DNA of 64,000 nt. Source: Planococcus maitriensis. Lineage in GTDB: Bacteria > Bacillota > Bacilli > Bacillales_A > Planococcaceae. The notes beneath the pieces were generated by a model. The model did no database searches. It worked only from the letters and a program-made list of their open reading frames with translations, and was not told the DNA's origin. Both the position numbers and the translations under genes were made by a program. The stretch covers positions 558,001 through 622,000 of the forward strand of contig NZ_QLZQ01000001.1 in the NCBI RefSeq assembly GCF_003289925.1, read 5' to 3'. Positions within the stretch are counted from its first letter, which is position 1. Each line of letters opens with the position of its first letter. Positions 25,170-33,957 of this stretch are shown here, piece after piece.

Positions 25170-25839
25170 AATCTTATTGATCGATGACGAGCAGCGCATG
25201 CTCGATTTATTGTCCTTATATTTAACGCCCCATCAGTATCAATGCACAAAAGCGCAAGGGCCACGGGAAGCGTTGCGTTATTTGGAAACGCAGGCGTTCG
25301 ATATCGTCTTGCTCGACATCATGATGCCCGAGATGAGCGGTTTTGAGCTATGCGCCAAAATCCGCAGCTTTTCCGATGTGCCCATCATCATGCTGACGGC
25401 GCGCGAGCAGCAGGAAGATATCGTCAAAGGGCTCAAGCTCGGAGCGGATGACTATATCACCAAGCCGTTCAACGAAGAAGAATTGCTCGCCCGCATCGAA
25501 GCGCTGCTCAGGCGGCAGGCGCCGAAAAACATCATCGAAGTGGGCGGCTTGAAATGGGACGAGGAACGCTTCGAGCTGAGCTATTTGGGCACGCCGATCA
25601 AACTGACGCCTAAAGAGTTCTTCATGGTCGGGCAATTAGTGAAAAACCCGGGCAAAGTGTTTTCACGCGACCAATTGATTTTGCTCATCTGGGGCTATGA
25701 CTCGGAAACAGAAGGGCGCACGATCGATTCGCATGTCCGCAACGTCCGGGAGAAAATCCGCCAATCCGGCTTTCCAATCGATAAGCATTTTCTGACCGTT
25801 TGGGGCGTCGGCTATAAATGGTTGAACGAAGCCGAATAA
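25162..25839 (+). CDS. OmpR/PhoB-type response regulator
   Basis: 225 residues: receiver domain with acidic pocket IDDE, phosphoacceptor Asp52 (VLLDIMMPEMSG) and Lys in ITKPF, then a winged-helix DNA-binding domain with TPKEFFMVGQLVKNPGKVFS and RTIDSHVRNVREKI. It starts with GTG inside the end of the kinase gene (8-base overlap), behind AAAGGGGGG. The likely target is the promoter of copB, where two perfect 11-bp direct repeats lie at the -35 region, the usual arrangement for OmpR-type binding. Confidence 0.93.
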   Translation: MHKILLIDDEQRMLDLLSLYLTPHQYQCTKAQGPREALRYLETQAFDIVLLDIMMPEMSGFELCAKIRSFSDVPIIMLTAREQQEDIVKGLKLGADDYITKPFNEEELLARIEALLRRQAPKNIIEVGGLKWDEERFELSYLGTPIKLTPKEFFMVGQLVKNPGKVFSRDQLILLIWGYDSETEGRTIDSHVRNVREKIRQSGFPIDKHFLTVWGVGYKWLNEAE

Positions 25840-25848
25840 ACGCACAAA

Positions 25849-25881
25849 AGAGCCAGCGGGAAACGTTCCAGCTGGCTCTCT
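25849..25881. terminator. Bidirectional terminator
   Basis: Stem AGAGCCAGC / GCTGGCTCT (25849-25857 with 25871-25879), between the response regulator gene and the converging csp-like gene. Confidence 0.8.
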
Positions 25882-25886
25882 CTGTC

Positions 25887-26219
25887 TTATGCGATTGAAC
25901 GGCAAGCTTCCGCGCATTTATGGCAAGCTTCTGCACAGCGTTTGCAATGGTCGTGCATATCGGCGTGTTTCTGGCATTCGTCGCCGCAAGTCTGGCAGAT
26001 TTCTGCACATACTTTAGCCAGTTGGGAAACGAACGGTGAATTGCGGGTAATCGCTTGTTCCAGATACGCGCACATATCTGCGCATTCCCGGTCCAAACGG
26101 ATGCATTCCGCCATCATCTTGACATCGTCTTCCTGTAGGCAAGCATCAAAGCAATGGTTGCACGCTGCCATGCAATCGTGCAGCGTTTCGAGCAATTGCT
26201 GGTGTTGTTCGTGAGCCAC
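25887..26219 (-). CDS. Four-helix-bundle copper-binding protein (Csp / DUF326)
   Basis: 110 residues with 13 cysteines placed along helices: CMAACNHCFDAC, CIRLDRECADMC, CAEICQTCGDEC, CKRCAEACHKCAEAC. This is the pattern of cytosolic copper storage proteins (Csp3 type, DUF326), which line a four-helix bundle core with Cys to hold Cu(I). It has no signal peptide. It starts with GTG at 26219 after GAGGAGG. Divergent from copB, supporting a copper detoxification role. Confidence 0.9.
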   Translation of the reverse strand: MAHEQHQQLLETLHDCMAACNHCFDACLQEDDVKMMAECIRLDRECADMCAYLEQAITRNSPFVSQLAKVCAEICQTCGDECQKHADMHDHCKRCAEACHKCAEACRSIA

Positions 26220-26354
26220 TCCAAAAACCTCCTCATTAGATTTAACTTGTCAGTAAGGAAATTTCCCGCTTGAACTGGAAGTAAACGGAATGTGCCGAAC
26301 TCCATAAAAATTCCATAGAAACTGCACAAATTCCGGATAGGGAGTGCTTGGCGG

Positions 26355-26389
26355 TTCTCGATAATTTCTCGATAATTGGCGCTTATAAT
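26355..26389 (+). promoter_or_regulatory. copB promoter with tandem response-regulator sites
   Basis: Two perfect, abutting copies of TTCTCGATAAT (26355-26365 and 26366-26376) are followed by a perfect TATAAT (26384-26389). No -35 consensus box exists; the direct repeats occupy its place. This is the classical layout of a promoter activated by an OmpR-type regulator, and one is encoded 500 bases away. Confidence 0.7.
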
Positions 26390-26431
26390 GTAGTCAAGAG
26401 AACCGAAAAACAATCCGAGAGGTGAAAGCTA

Positions 26432-28549
26432 ATGGCAAAACATGACGAAACGAAACCGCATGCAGACGATCAATCACCAGGTACAGGCCATCACGGCATG
26501 CATGAAGACGATTCGACCGTGCAGGAAGAGCATGTGCACACAGAACATGAGCATAACGGACATGACTCGGAAGATCACGGAGGCGGACACGGCCATCACG
26601 GGCACGGCGGACATGAAGACATGGTGGAGGATTTCAAGAAGCGCTTTTTCATCTCGCTGATCCTGACCCTCCCGATCCTTGCGATTTCACCGATGATTCA
26701 GCATTTTCTCGGCGTCGATTGGCGCTTTGCCAACGATATGTACGTATTGTTCGCCTTGTCTTCCATCGTCTTTTTCTACGGCGGCTGGCCGTTTCTTGTC
26801 GGCGGCATCGCCGAATTGAAAGACAAAGCGCCGGGCATGATGACCTTGATTGCGCTCGCGATCACCATCGCCTACAGCTATAGCACTGTCGTCGTGTTCG
26901 GCTGGGACGGCAATCAGCTGTACTGGGAGCTCGCGACATTGGTCACCATCATGCTACTGGGGCATTGGATTGAAATGCGCTCGATCATGGGGGCGTCCAA
27001 CGCGCTCGAACAGCTCGTCAAATTGATGCCGAATGAAGCACACCGTCTGGATGACAATAAACAAGTCGAAGATGTGCCCTTGTCCGAAATCCGCAACAAG
27101 GACTGGGTATTGGTCAAGCCGGGCGAGAAGATCCCGGTCGATGGCGTCATCGTCGAAGGCCGTTCCACAGTCGATGAATCGATGCTGACGGGTGAATCGA
27201 TCCCGATTGAAAAAGAAGACGGCGATGCGGTCATCGGGGGCTCGGTCAATAAAGAAGGTTCGCTCGTCGTGGAAGTCGAGAAAACCGGGGAAGATTCGTA
27301 TTTGTCCCAAGTCATCACGATGGTCAAGGAAGCCCAAGAATCGAAATCGAGAACGCAGGATTTGACGAACCGTGCCGCGAAATGGCTGTTTTATTTGGCG
27401 CTCGCCGCCGGATTCGCCACGCTGTTCGCCTGGCTTGCACTCGGCTATGCCTTTGACGTTGCCATCGAACGCATGGTGACGGTCATGGTCATCACTTGCC
27501 CGCACGCACTCGGGCTTGCAGCGCCGCTTGTCGTTGCGGTATCGACCTCGATTTCAGCGAAGCAAGGCTTATTGATCCGCAACCGCGCGGATTTCGAAGG
27601 CGCGCGCAATTTAAACGCCGTCGTCTTCGATAAAACCGGAACCCTGACTAAGGGCGAGTTTGGGGTTACCGACATCATCGCGAGTGAAGGCTATAGCGAA
27701 GAACAAGTCTTGCAGCTCGCTGCAGCGATCGAGCAGAACTCGGAACACCCCATTGCGACGGGAATCGTCCAATCGGCAAAAGAGCGGAATTTGACGATCG
27801 GCAAAGTCACCGATTTCGAATCGATCACCGGTAAAGGCATACAAGGGCAAGTGGACGGGATGAAAGTCAACGCCGTCAGCCCTGGCTATATCAAAGGCGA
27901 AAACCTGGCTTATGACGAATCTGTCTTTAACTCATTATCGGAAGAAGGCAAAACGGTCGTCTTCGTCCTGGCCGATGACAAGCTTGCCGGCATGATCGCG
28001 CTTGCGGACATGGTGCGCGACACGGCGAAACAAGCGGTCGCGGCTTTGAAGGAAAAAGGCATCCACTCGATCATGCTGACAGGCGATAACCAGAAAGTCG
28101 CCAACTGGGTTGCCGCACAGCTCGGTATCGAGGAAGTATACGCCGAAGTGCTGCCGGACGACAAAGCGAACCAAATCAAGAAAATCAAAGACAAAGGCTG
28201 GCGCGTCGCCATGACCGGTGACGGCGTGAATGATGCCCCGGCACTCGCGACCGCCGACCTAGGCATCGCAATCGGCGCTGGGACGGACGTCGCGATGGAA
28301 ACGGCAGACGTCGTCCTCGTCAAAAGCAACCCGAACGATGTCGTCGCGCTCATCGACTTGTCGAAGAAGACCTACCGCAAAATGGTCCAAAACTTATGGT
28401 GGGCGACCGGCTATAATATTTTCGCGATCCCGCTCGCAGCAGGCGTCCTGGCACCGTGGGGCATCATCGTCAGCCCGGCGGTCGGCGCCGTGTTCATGAG
28501 CTTGAGCACGGTCATCGTCGCGATCAATGCGAAACTGCTGAAAGCGTAA
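26432..28549 (+). CDS. copB: Copper-translocating P-type ATPase, CopB type
   Basis: 705 residues. The first 65 form a His/Asp-rich metal-binding tail ([12 protein letters not shown]) instead of CxxC domains. Next come membrane helices, the actuator TGES, the transmembrane motif CPHALG, which marks CopB-like (P1B-3) pumps, DKTGTLTKG with the phosphorylated Asp, HPIATGI, and [11 protein letters not shown]. It exports copper (Cu+ or Cu2+) or silver from the cytosol at the expense of ATP. It is divergent from the csp-like gene and follows a two-component system. RBS GAGAGGTG. The ion preference is not certain from sequence. Confidence 0.93.
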   Translation: MAKHDETKPHADDQSPGTGHHGMHEDDSTVQEEHVHTEHEHNGHDSEDHGGGHGHHGHGGHEDMVEDFKKRFFISLILTLPILAISPMIQHFLGVDWRFANDMYVLFALSSIVFFYGGWPFLVGGIAELKDKAPGMMTLIALAITIAYSYSTVVVFGWDGNQLYWELATLVTIMLLGHWIEMRSIMGASNALEQLVKLMPNEAHRLDDNKQVEDVPLSEIRNKDWVLVKPGEKIPVDGVIVEGRSTVDESMLTGESIPIEKEDGDAVIGGSVNKEGSLVVEVEKTGEDSYLSQVITMVKEAQESKSRTQDLTNRAAKWLFYLALAAGFATLFAWLALGYAFDVAIERMVTVMVITCPHALGLAAPLVVAVSTSISAKQGLLIRNRADFEGARNLNAVVFDKTGTLTKGEFGVTDIIASEGYSEEQVLQLAAAIEQNSEHPIATGIVQSAKERNLTIGKVTDFESITGKGIQGQVDGMKVNAVSPGYIKGENLAYDESVFNSLSEEGKTVVFVLADDKLAGMIALADMVRDTAKQAVAALKEKGIHSIMLTGDNQKVANWVAAQLGIEEVYAEVLPDDKANQIKKIKDKGWRVAMTGDGVNDAPALATADLGIAIGAGTDVAMETADVVLVKSNPNDVVALIDLSKKTYRKMVQNLWWATGYNIFAIPLAAGVLAPWGIIVSPAVGAVFMSLSTVIVAINAKLLKA

Positions 28550-28564
28550 AGAAGCATTAGCAAG

Positions 28565-28597
28565 AGCCTATACTCGTGATGAGTATAGGCTTTTTTG
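28565..28597 (+). terminator. Intrinsic terminator of copB
   Basis: Perfect stem AGCCTATACTC / GAGTATAGGCT, loop GTGAT, then six Ts. Confidence 0.9.
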
Positions 28598-28675
28598 TAG
28601 AGAGAATGCGATTGTAAAATGAAAGAGAAAATTTCTGGGCGGCTCTAAAACCAATCAAACCGAGCATAGTTACAC

Positions 28676-29209
28676 CTAAGCTGCTGTTTTGAAGCGTGTT
28701 AACTCCCTTTTCCGCAAAAACTCATCAAACAGGAAGAAAACCACCGCCACAAGTAACACAAAATACATGAGCAGGCCGAGAAATAAATAAGAGATTAAGC
28801 CGAATCCCAAATGGATAAGGAAAGCGAGCGGAAAGCGATAATGCTGTACATTGGAAGTCGCTAAGTCAGATAACGATGAAACGGGAATCCCATAAAAGAC
28901 GCACCCAAATAGTAAAATCATGAACAAAAAAACAGCAAGCCATAACGCTGCAAAATCTACACCGCTACCCATAATGATTGAACCAATAGTCAGCAACAAT
29001 ACGAAGGTGGTCAAAAGCAGTGAAGCATAGAGCGCTGCTTTGCCTTTGCGAAATACAGAATCGTCTTTATAAAGCTTTTTTCGGATAGTCGGCAATAAGG
29101 TCAACGCAATCAGGCTTAATGTGATTTTCACTTCAATTTCTAAAAAACTGCCCCACACAATAAATGCCAATACGGAAAAAACCAGTGTATATAAAAAAAC
29201 TTTGTACAT
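28676..29209 (-). CDS. Multi-helix membrane protein, paralogue of the 46762 gene
   Basis: 177 residues with about six membrane helices. The block YGIPVSSLSDLATSN, then RFPLAFLIHLGFGLISYLFLG and FFLFDEFLRKR, is shared almost position for position with the protein at 46762-47337, so both belong to one unnamed family. RBS AGGAGGAATTT before the ATG at 29209. Function unknown; the conserved SDxAT in a loop and DExLRKR at the end may be functional. Confidence 0.75.
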   Translation of the reverse strand: MYKVFLYTLVFSVLAFIVWGSFLEIEVKITLSLIALTLLPTIRKKLYKDDSVFRKGKAALYASLLLTTFVLLLTIGSIIMGSGVDFAALWLAVFLFMILLFGCVFYGIPVSSLSDLATSNVQHYRFPLAFLIHLGFGLISYLFLGLLMYFVLLVAVVFFLFDEFLRKRELTRFKTAA

Positions 29210-29310
29210 TTAAATTCCTCCTGCTTTTATTGTAACAAGCCGAAGTCTATGGAACTATGCGAAATAAAAACCGGCTGAGATGAGGATGTGCAGACACAGC
29301 CTAAAACAAA

Positions 29311-29340
29311 AAAGGACAAAGCAGCTGCTTTGTCCCTTTT
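29311..29340. terminator. Terminator of the small lipoprotein gene
   Basis: Stem AAAGGACAAAGC / GCTTTGTCCCTTT around AGCT, with T-run on the minus strand (A-run at 29307-29313). It may work in both directions. Confidence 0.75.
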
Positions 29341-29382
29341 AAGCGTTCGGCGGCGCAGGCCGGAATCCTGCACCCACCAGTC

Positions 29383-29502
29383 TCAGATACCAGCCGCAAT
29401 CACCGGTTCCATCGCTTCGTATTGCGGCTTTTTGTTCTGTTCGCCGCATCCTGCAAGCAATAGAACACCGGCCAGAAACAGCACAAATAATCGGCGTTTC
29501 AT
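29383..29502 (-). CDS. Very small lipoprotein (39 aa)
   Basis: ATG at 29502 behind GAGGAGGGG. The product is MKRRLFVLFLAGVLLLAGC, then GEQNKKPQYEAMEPVIAAGI. The first 19 residues form a perfect lipoprotein signal with lipobox LLAGC (Cys19), leaving a mature peptide of about 21 residues. Strong RBS, a clean signal and a following terminator support it. Function unknown. Confidence 0.7.
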   Translation of the reverse strand: MKRRLFVLFLAGVLLLAGCGEQNKKPQYEAMEPVIAAGI

Positions 29503-29755
29503 CGGAACCCCTCCTCAAATTTTATGTAAGGAGCATGGGGAATGGAGGGGGATGCATGGCGGCTGCCTATCGTTCGGCATAGCTGGGTGGATTAATAGTT
29601 GATTCCATTATACCACCAGGATGAACAGAAACCTGTCACTTTGTACTGAATAATCAGGGGAAATAAGTTACACTAGAATTAACCATATTTTCAATATTAT
29701 CAATTTTAAAAGATTGGCGATTCAGCGGACGGATTTACAGGCAAGGGGAGATAAA

Positions 29756-30466
29756 ATGATTTTACATACCGAAAGTTTTGGCGAAGGAGAAGCGATCGTG
29801 TTTCTCCATAGCGGCTTGCAGACAGGACTCACCGATTTTGAATACCAGCGCAATTACTTCAAGGAGCAGTACCACGTCGTTGTGCCGGACCTCCGGGGAC
29901 ACGGGAATTCCGTCAGCACGGATTTAAGCGATATCTTTGAACGCAATGCAGAGGATTTGGCAGAGACGCTGAAGCAGCTGGGAATCGGCGCAGCCCATAT
30001 TGTCGGGGCGTCGTTCGGTGCTTTGGTCGGTATCGTGTTCGCAAAACGCTTTCCATCCAAAGTGAAAAGCCTGGTGATTTCTGGCGTGATGGCGGAAAAG
30101 CCGGACAACTGGGAGTTGCTGCGCGAACAGGAATGCCGCAACCAGCAACAGATTTTCCAATACGAAGAAACGAATGCTTATTTCAATCAGCTGCATAAAG
30201 GCGATTGGCGAAAACTCATCGCGCTGGGGCAGCAAGAAGAATGGTACCCGTTCGAAGAAACAAAAGATCTGTCAGGAATTGATTCGCCGATCCTCTACAT
30301 CTCCGGAGAAGGCAACCCGAACGAAACGAAAGGCGTCCTTTATTATCCGGACAAGCATGACAATGTACACGTCTCGATCATCCCATTCGCATCCCACTTG
30401 GTTCATGCCGAACAAGCTGAACTGCATGCGAAAACACTTGAACTGTTCCTAAGCCACATCGACTAA
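29756..30466 (+). CDS. Alpha/beta hydrolase
   Basis: 236 residues with the alpha/beta-hydrolase core: VFLHSGL (oxyanion region), VVPDLRGHGNS, the nucleophile elbow VGASFGALVG (Ser near 100) and a C-terminal FASHLVHAEQ with the catalytic His. The acid after strand 6 (LYISGEGNPNE) is unclear. No signal peptide. The ATG at 29756 has AAGGGGAG; the frame is open from 29714. Substrate unknown. It begins a run of same-strand genes to 32974. Confidence 0.82.
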   Translation: MILHTESFGEGEAIVFLHSGLQTGLTDFEYQRNYFKEQYHVVVPDLRGHGNSVSTDLSDIFERNAEDLAETLKQLGIGAAHIVGASFGALVGIVFAKRFPSKVKSLVISGVMAEKPDNWELLREQECRNQQQIFQYEETNAYFNQLHKGDWRKLIALGQQEEWYPFEETKDLSGIDSPILYISGEGNPNETKGVLYYPDKHDNVHVSIIPFASHLVHAEQAELHAKTLELFLSHID

Positions 30467-30488
30467 TCAGGAGAGGGGCTCATATCTC

Positions 30489-30860
30489 ATGAAAAAACTC
30501 GCTTCACTTTTAATCGGACTGCTCATCCTTGGCGGCTGTTCAGAGAGCGACCGTTACAACTTCAAAGGAAGCGGCGACAATTGGGATGTCTTCTATACGG
30601 TCGACGTCACTTCGCAAGACAGCAAGGAAGCGACCGGGAAAATCGTCTACACCGGAAAAGAGCCGTCTCCTGAAACCATCATCTATTCAATCGAATCGAC
30701 TGCCGGTGCATCGAGTGGAAATGTCTTGGTCGATGAAGGTGAAGTGCTGGTCGGCAAGAGTGCCTGCGAAGGCTGTGCGGTCATCCAACGAGATGAAGAG
30801 CTGGATGTGGAGATCAAATGGGACGGGCAAGTCGAGGAATTCGTCTTGAGAAATGAATAG
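30489..30860 (+). CDS. Lipoprotein of unknown function
   Basis: 123 residues: signal peptide with lipobox LILGGC (Cys17), then a single beta-rich domain (WDVFYTVDVTSQD, TGKIVYTG, VEIKWDGQVEEFVL) with an ACEGC pair that could form a disulphide. RBS GGAGAGGGG. Begins 22 bases after the hydrolase gene, probably co-transcribed. No family recognised. Confidence 0.7.
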   Translation: MKKLASLLIGLLILGGCSESDRYNFKGSGDNWDVFYTVDVTSQDSKEATGKIVYTGKEPSPETIIYSIESTAGASSGNVLVDEGEVLVGKSACEGCAVIQRDEELDVEIKWDGQVEEFVLRNE

Positions 30861-30909
30861 CAATCGATAGAGGAGTTCATTAATCTTGTAAAAGAACGGG
30901 GTGGCATAG

Positions 30910-31479
30910 GTGAACAGAGTAGCGGTCATCACCGTCGGCAAAACCCATAGCGGCAAAACGACATTCGCGAAAGCCCTCGAAAAAAAGCTTGCCCATGCCA
31001 TTGTATTCGACCAGGACAACCATGCGGAAATCCTGCAAAGCTATTATCCGGCGCTTGTCCCGAAAGAGGGAGCGAACGCGATCAAGTATGCACTGACCGA
31101 GACGATCATCAATCACGCCGTCGACCAGACCGATTGCCACATCATCTTGTGCAACGCCAACCGCAACCAGCAAGGCCGTTCGAAGCTGCTGGATTTTTAC
31201 CGAACGAAAGGCTTCACCACCATTTTGGTGAACTTTGAGATCGCGGACGATATTCTGGAAACAAGAATCGACCAGGCCGGGCGCAGCACAGCCATCTTGC
31301 GCACCGTTTCTTCATTTAAAGAAGTGCTTGCCCGTCAACAAGCTGAATCTCTAAGCAACCCTGGCGTCACTCCCACACCAGGCGAAGCGGAGTATCTATT
31401 CATTGTGGCGAATGAAAAACAAGCGGAAAAAGCCATTTCCGAAATCACGAAAATCGCTTGCCGGGAGGGTGGCCCTTGA
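30910..31479 (+). CDS. P-loop ATP-binding kinase-like protein
   Basis: 189 residues with an N-terminal Walker A GKTHSGKTTFA (11-21) and the AAA_33/zeta-toxin-like kinase layout: FDQDNH after strand 2, HIILCNANRNQQGR in the Walker B position, and IDQAGRST (lid-like). Such proteins phosphorylate small metabolites or nucleic-acid ends; no substrate can be assigned. GTG start after GGGGTGG. The stop overlaps the next gene's TTG start (TTGA). Confidence 0.72.
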   Translation: MNRVAVITVGKTHSGKTTFAKALEKKLAHAIVFDQDNHAEILQSYYPALVPKEGANAIKYALTETIINHAVDQTDCHIILCNANRNQQGRSKLLDFYRTKGFTTILVNFEIADDILETRIDQAGRSTAILRTVSSFKEVLARQQAESLSNPGVTPTPGEAEYLFIVANEKQAEKAISEITKIACREGGP

Positions 31480-31883
31480 GAAGATTACAAGTCATACTGA
31501 TGCTTTTTGTGATGATGGGCATCCTTTCGGCATGCCAGAACGATTTGCTTAACTCCGCACAAAAAGAAGCAGAGAAAATCGTCCTGCATCAAATGGAGAG
31601 TTTCGGGGAAGTGAAAGAAAATTCGCGGTTCGAAGTGACGGATGAACAAACAATCGAGTTATTCGCCAAAGCCATTTCCCGTGCCGATCAAGTATCGGGC
31701 GTTGCGGATGTAGCAGACCCCGATTTCAAAGTGGAGTTCGGTGAGAAAGCGTTCTATTTGTGGATTGCGGAAGATTACGGTTCCGTCATGGATTTAGAGG
31801 ATACCTATACTCTCTATACCTTGGAAGAGAATGACGCTGATCAGCTCTACAGTTTTCTTTTAACGGAAAATCAGCTCGATTGA
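31476..31883 (+). CDS. Lipoprotein of unknown function
   Basis: 135 residues from a TTG overlapping the stop of the kinase-like gene, with GGAGGGTGG as RBS. Signal peptide RRLQVILMLFVMMGILSAC, then a compact acidic domain with ENSRFEVTDEQTIELF, a run that looks like the substrate-facing strand of small YhfM-like lipoproteins (uncertain). Translational coupling with the kinase-like gene is suggested by the 4-base overlap. Confidence 0.7.
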   Translation: MRRLQVILMLFVMMGILSACQNDLLNSAQKEAEKIVLHQMESFGEVKENSRFEVTDEQTIELFAKAISRADQVSGVADVADPDFKVEFGEKAFYLWIAEDYGSVMDLEDTYTLYTLEENDADQLYSFLLTENQLD

Positions 31884-31915
31884 CTGGGCAGCATTAAAGA
31901 GGAGGTGGCTGCGGG

Positions 31916-32191
31916 GTGAAGAAGTTTTTCTTATCGATAGCAGGTGGCCTCGCCCTGGGGCTCATCCTGTCCTTCAGTTTCATGGATTATGAGAGCAGCT
32001 GGACACACCACATCCAAAGGGCTGGCGTCGACCAAGTGGTGGAGGAGATGGATTTCGAGTTTGTCTTCATTGCTTCGCTCCTTGTTCTCGGGATATCGGC
32101 ATTGATTTTTCTCGTTTGGAGTTTCGTTGAAAAGAAGAAGGATGAAAAGTTCATCAGGGACTTTGAGAATGACAAAAAACGGGATAACTAA
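31916..32191 (+). CDS. Small membrane protein with two helices
   Basis: 91 residues from a GTG start after GGAGGTGG. Helices at 5-23 and 45-67 surround an extracytoplasmic loop (MDYESSWTHHIQRAG), and the C-terminus is very charged (EKKKDEKFIRDFENDKK). No family recognised. It follows the lipoprotein gene by about 30 bases. Confidence 0.65.
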   Translation: MKKFFLSIAGGLALGLILSFSFMDYESSWTHHIQRAGVDQVVEEMDFEFVFIASLLVLGISALIFLVWSFVEKKKDEKFIRDFENDKKRDN

Positions 32192-32308
32192 ATACACGCC
32201 CATGGCATCTCGCAGAAGATGCTTTTTTTGTGCCGTTATTTTTTCGCTCAACAGGGGATACAAGGAAAAGCAGTACAATCCATCAGTGGAATCAAAGGAG
32301 GGAAACCT

Positions 32309-32974
32309 ATGGACAAACCGATCAAAGCGTTCGTCTTCGATGTCTATGGCACCTTATTCGACGTCATCGCCATCAAAGAGCAATGCGAGGAACTGTTTCC
32401 CGGGCACGGCGACGCCATCAGCCAAACCTGGCGCACGAAGCAAGTCGAATATTTCATGATGCGGCAGCTCATGGGGAAATACGATGCCTTTTCGGCCGTC
32501 ACCCGCAGCGCCTTGAAATACGCACTCGAAGGCGAAGGGCTAGAATCGACGGAAACCATCGAGCAGCAATTGATGGACGCCTATTTGCAGTTGCCGCTGT
32601 ATAAGGAATCGGAAGCGGTATTGCGTGAACTGCAAGATCATCAGCTCGTCGTGTTCTCGAACGGTTCCCACGATATGCTCGACCCCTTGATCGAAAATGC
32701 AGGAATCAAGGATTTGCTCGACAAAGCCGTCAGCGTCGATGAAATCAAGCAATTCAAACCGGCACCGGCCGCCTATCAATACGTCTTGGACCGATTGGGC
32801 ATCGAGCGCGACGAAGTGCTGTTCATGTCCTCGAACGGCTGGGATATTTCCGGTGCGAAGAATTTCGGTTTCCGCACCGCCTGGATCAACCGCAAAGAAG
32901 CGCCGGTCGAACAACTGGGGCTCGAGCCAGATCATGTGTTTTCGGACCTCACCGGCTTGCTCAAGTGCCAATGA
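32309..32974 (+). CDS. Haloacid dehalogenase type II
   Basis: 221 residues, HAD superfamily with FDVYGTLFDV (nucleophile Asp near residue 10), VFSNGSHDML (motif II), the Lys region KQFKPAPAAYQYV and SSNGWDISGAKNFGF. These are the signatures of L-2-haloacid dehalogenases, which hydrolyse 2-halo acids to hydroxy acids; many relatives have other substrates. The ATG at 32309 has AAAGGAGGG, while the open frame from 32219 does not. Ends before a terminator. Confidence 0.88.
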   Translation: MDKPIKAFVFDVYGTLFDVIAIKEQCEELFPGHGDAISQTWRTKQVEYFMMRQLMGKYDAFSAVTRSALKYALEGEGLESTETIEQQLMDAYLQLPLYKESEAVLRELQDHQLVVFSNGSHDMLDPLIENAGIKDLLDKAVSVDEIKQFKPAPAAYQYVLDRLGIERDEVLFMSSNGWDISGAKNFGFRTAWINRKEAPVEQLGLEPDHVFSDLTGLLKCQ

Positions 32975-33018
32975 AGTTCAGGGCATCCATTAGCCGCCAA
33001 ATTCGGCAGGGCGCATAC

Positions 33019-33053
33019 AAAAGAGCTTGGAGAATCCCCTCCAAGCTCTTTTT
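33019..33053. terminator. Bidirectional terminator
   Basis: Stem AAAAGAGCTTGGAG / CTCCAAGCTCTTTT with loop AATCCC, then a T. Between the HAD gene and the converging VOC gene. Confidence 0.88.
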
Positions 33054-33059
33054 CGTGCC

Positions 33060-33436
33060 TCAATCCGTCTCCTGCACCGCGAAATAATTGTCTTCCGCAT
33101 CCGCAAAATTGAACGTGCGGCCCGTCGGCATCTCGACAATATCGCCGACCGTGACGCCATTTCGGCCAACTCGTTGCGCAATTGCTCGAAGTTCTTCGCG
33201 TAAAACAACAGCGACGGCGTCTCCAAACTCAAGCCCGTATCCATCTGCTCAAGCAAATTCTTGTCGTGCAAAACGATGCTCGTCTCCGCATCTTCCCGGG
33301 GCGCAATTTCAATCCACCGCATGCCATCGTTTTCTTCGTCATGCAAGACCGTAAAGCCCATCTTCTCCGTCCAAAACTCGACTGCTGCATCCTGGTCGCG
33401 GACATACACCATGACCTGCCCGATTTTCGCAATCAT
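33060..33436 (-). pseudogene. VOC/glyoxalase-family gene with a one-base frameshift
   Basis: The first ~85 residues (MIAKIGQVMVYVRDQDAAVE, FWTEKMGFTVLHDEE, RWIEIAPRE) are a typical vicinal-oxygen-chelate fold. Near 33170 the frame breaks: in the reading frame the tail becomes an Arg/Ser-rich nonsense sequence to 32990. One extra base there restores VTVGDIVEMPTGRTF, then NFADAEDNYFAVQETD and a stop at 33060, the normal family ending. So one base has been lost, or this is a sequence error. The start ATG at 33436 lies after GGAGGAG. Confidence 0.82.
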
Positions 33437-33521
33437 TGAGTCTCCTCCTCCGAATGAAATGATACTTCCCGTCTCCATACAATTCGATGGGGAGATGGAA
33501 ATCCCTTTCCACTCCAGCCAT

Positions 33522-33716
33522 TTAAGCGGAGCGTTTTAACCCAAATGAAACGAGGAAGTTTTCGGCGAATGAAAGGACGCCGACGAGAAAGCATAGAAAG
33601 CTCACAAGAAACACTTCAACCCAGGAAGCGCCGATGAAGCGGAACAATAGGATGGCCAGAAAGCCCACGATGAAATACACCGGAACAAACTTCTTCGATA
33701 ATAGTAAATCACGCAT
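33522..33716 (-). CDS. Small membrane protein
   Basis: 64 residues with two hydrophobic helices (about 14-30 and 34-52). The ATG at 33716 has AAGGAGTGA upstream. No family recognised. It follows the VOC gene start region divergently spaced by 85 bases on the same strand, so could share a transcript with it. Confidence 0.6.
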   Translation of the reverse strand: MRDLLLSKKFVPVYFIVGFLAILLFRFIGASWVEVFLVSFLCFLVGVLSFAENFLVSFGLKRSA

Positions 33717-33862
33717 AACGATCACTCCTTGATTGGCTCAATACTTAGCCATTGTTAAATAAAAGCGCAAATCCCATCTTTACATAAAAATGGAATATCC
33801 ACAATCCCAGCCATGGAGTTTTGATACACTGATCATATAGCGAATTTACAAGGAGGAGACCA

Positions 33863-33943
33863 ATGAAGAGAACACCTAAACTCATTCTGTTTTTCACACT
33901 CGGCATCATCACAGGCATGATTTTAACAGCTATTATCAAATGA
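33863..33943 (+). CDS. Tiny single-helix membrane protein (26 aa)
   Basis: ATG at 33863 behind AGGAGGAG encodes MKRTPKLILFFTLGIITGMI then LTAIIK and TGA. A perfect RBS, a basic N-terminus and one membrane helix make a real small protein plausible. Its stop overlaps the RBS of the acetyltransferase gene (TGAAGGAG), so coupling is likely. Confidence 0.6.
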   Translation: MKRTPKLILFFTLGIITGMILTAIIK

Positions 33944-33957
33944 AGGAGAAAACCGAA

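Noticed and set aside
29288-29602. 104-codon plus-strand frame
   Set aside because: Contains a terminator hairpin and the antisense of the convincing 39-aa lipoprotein gene.
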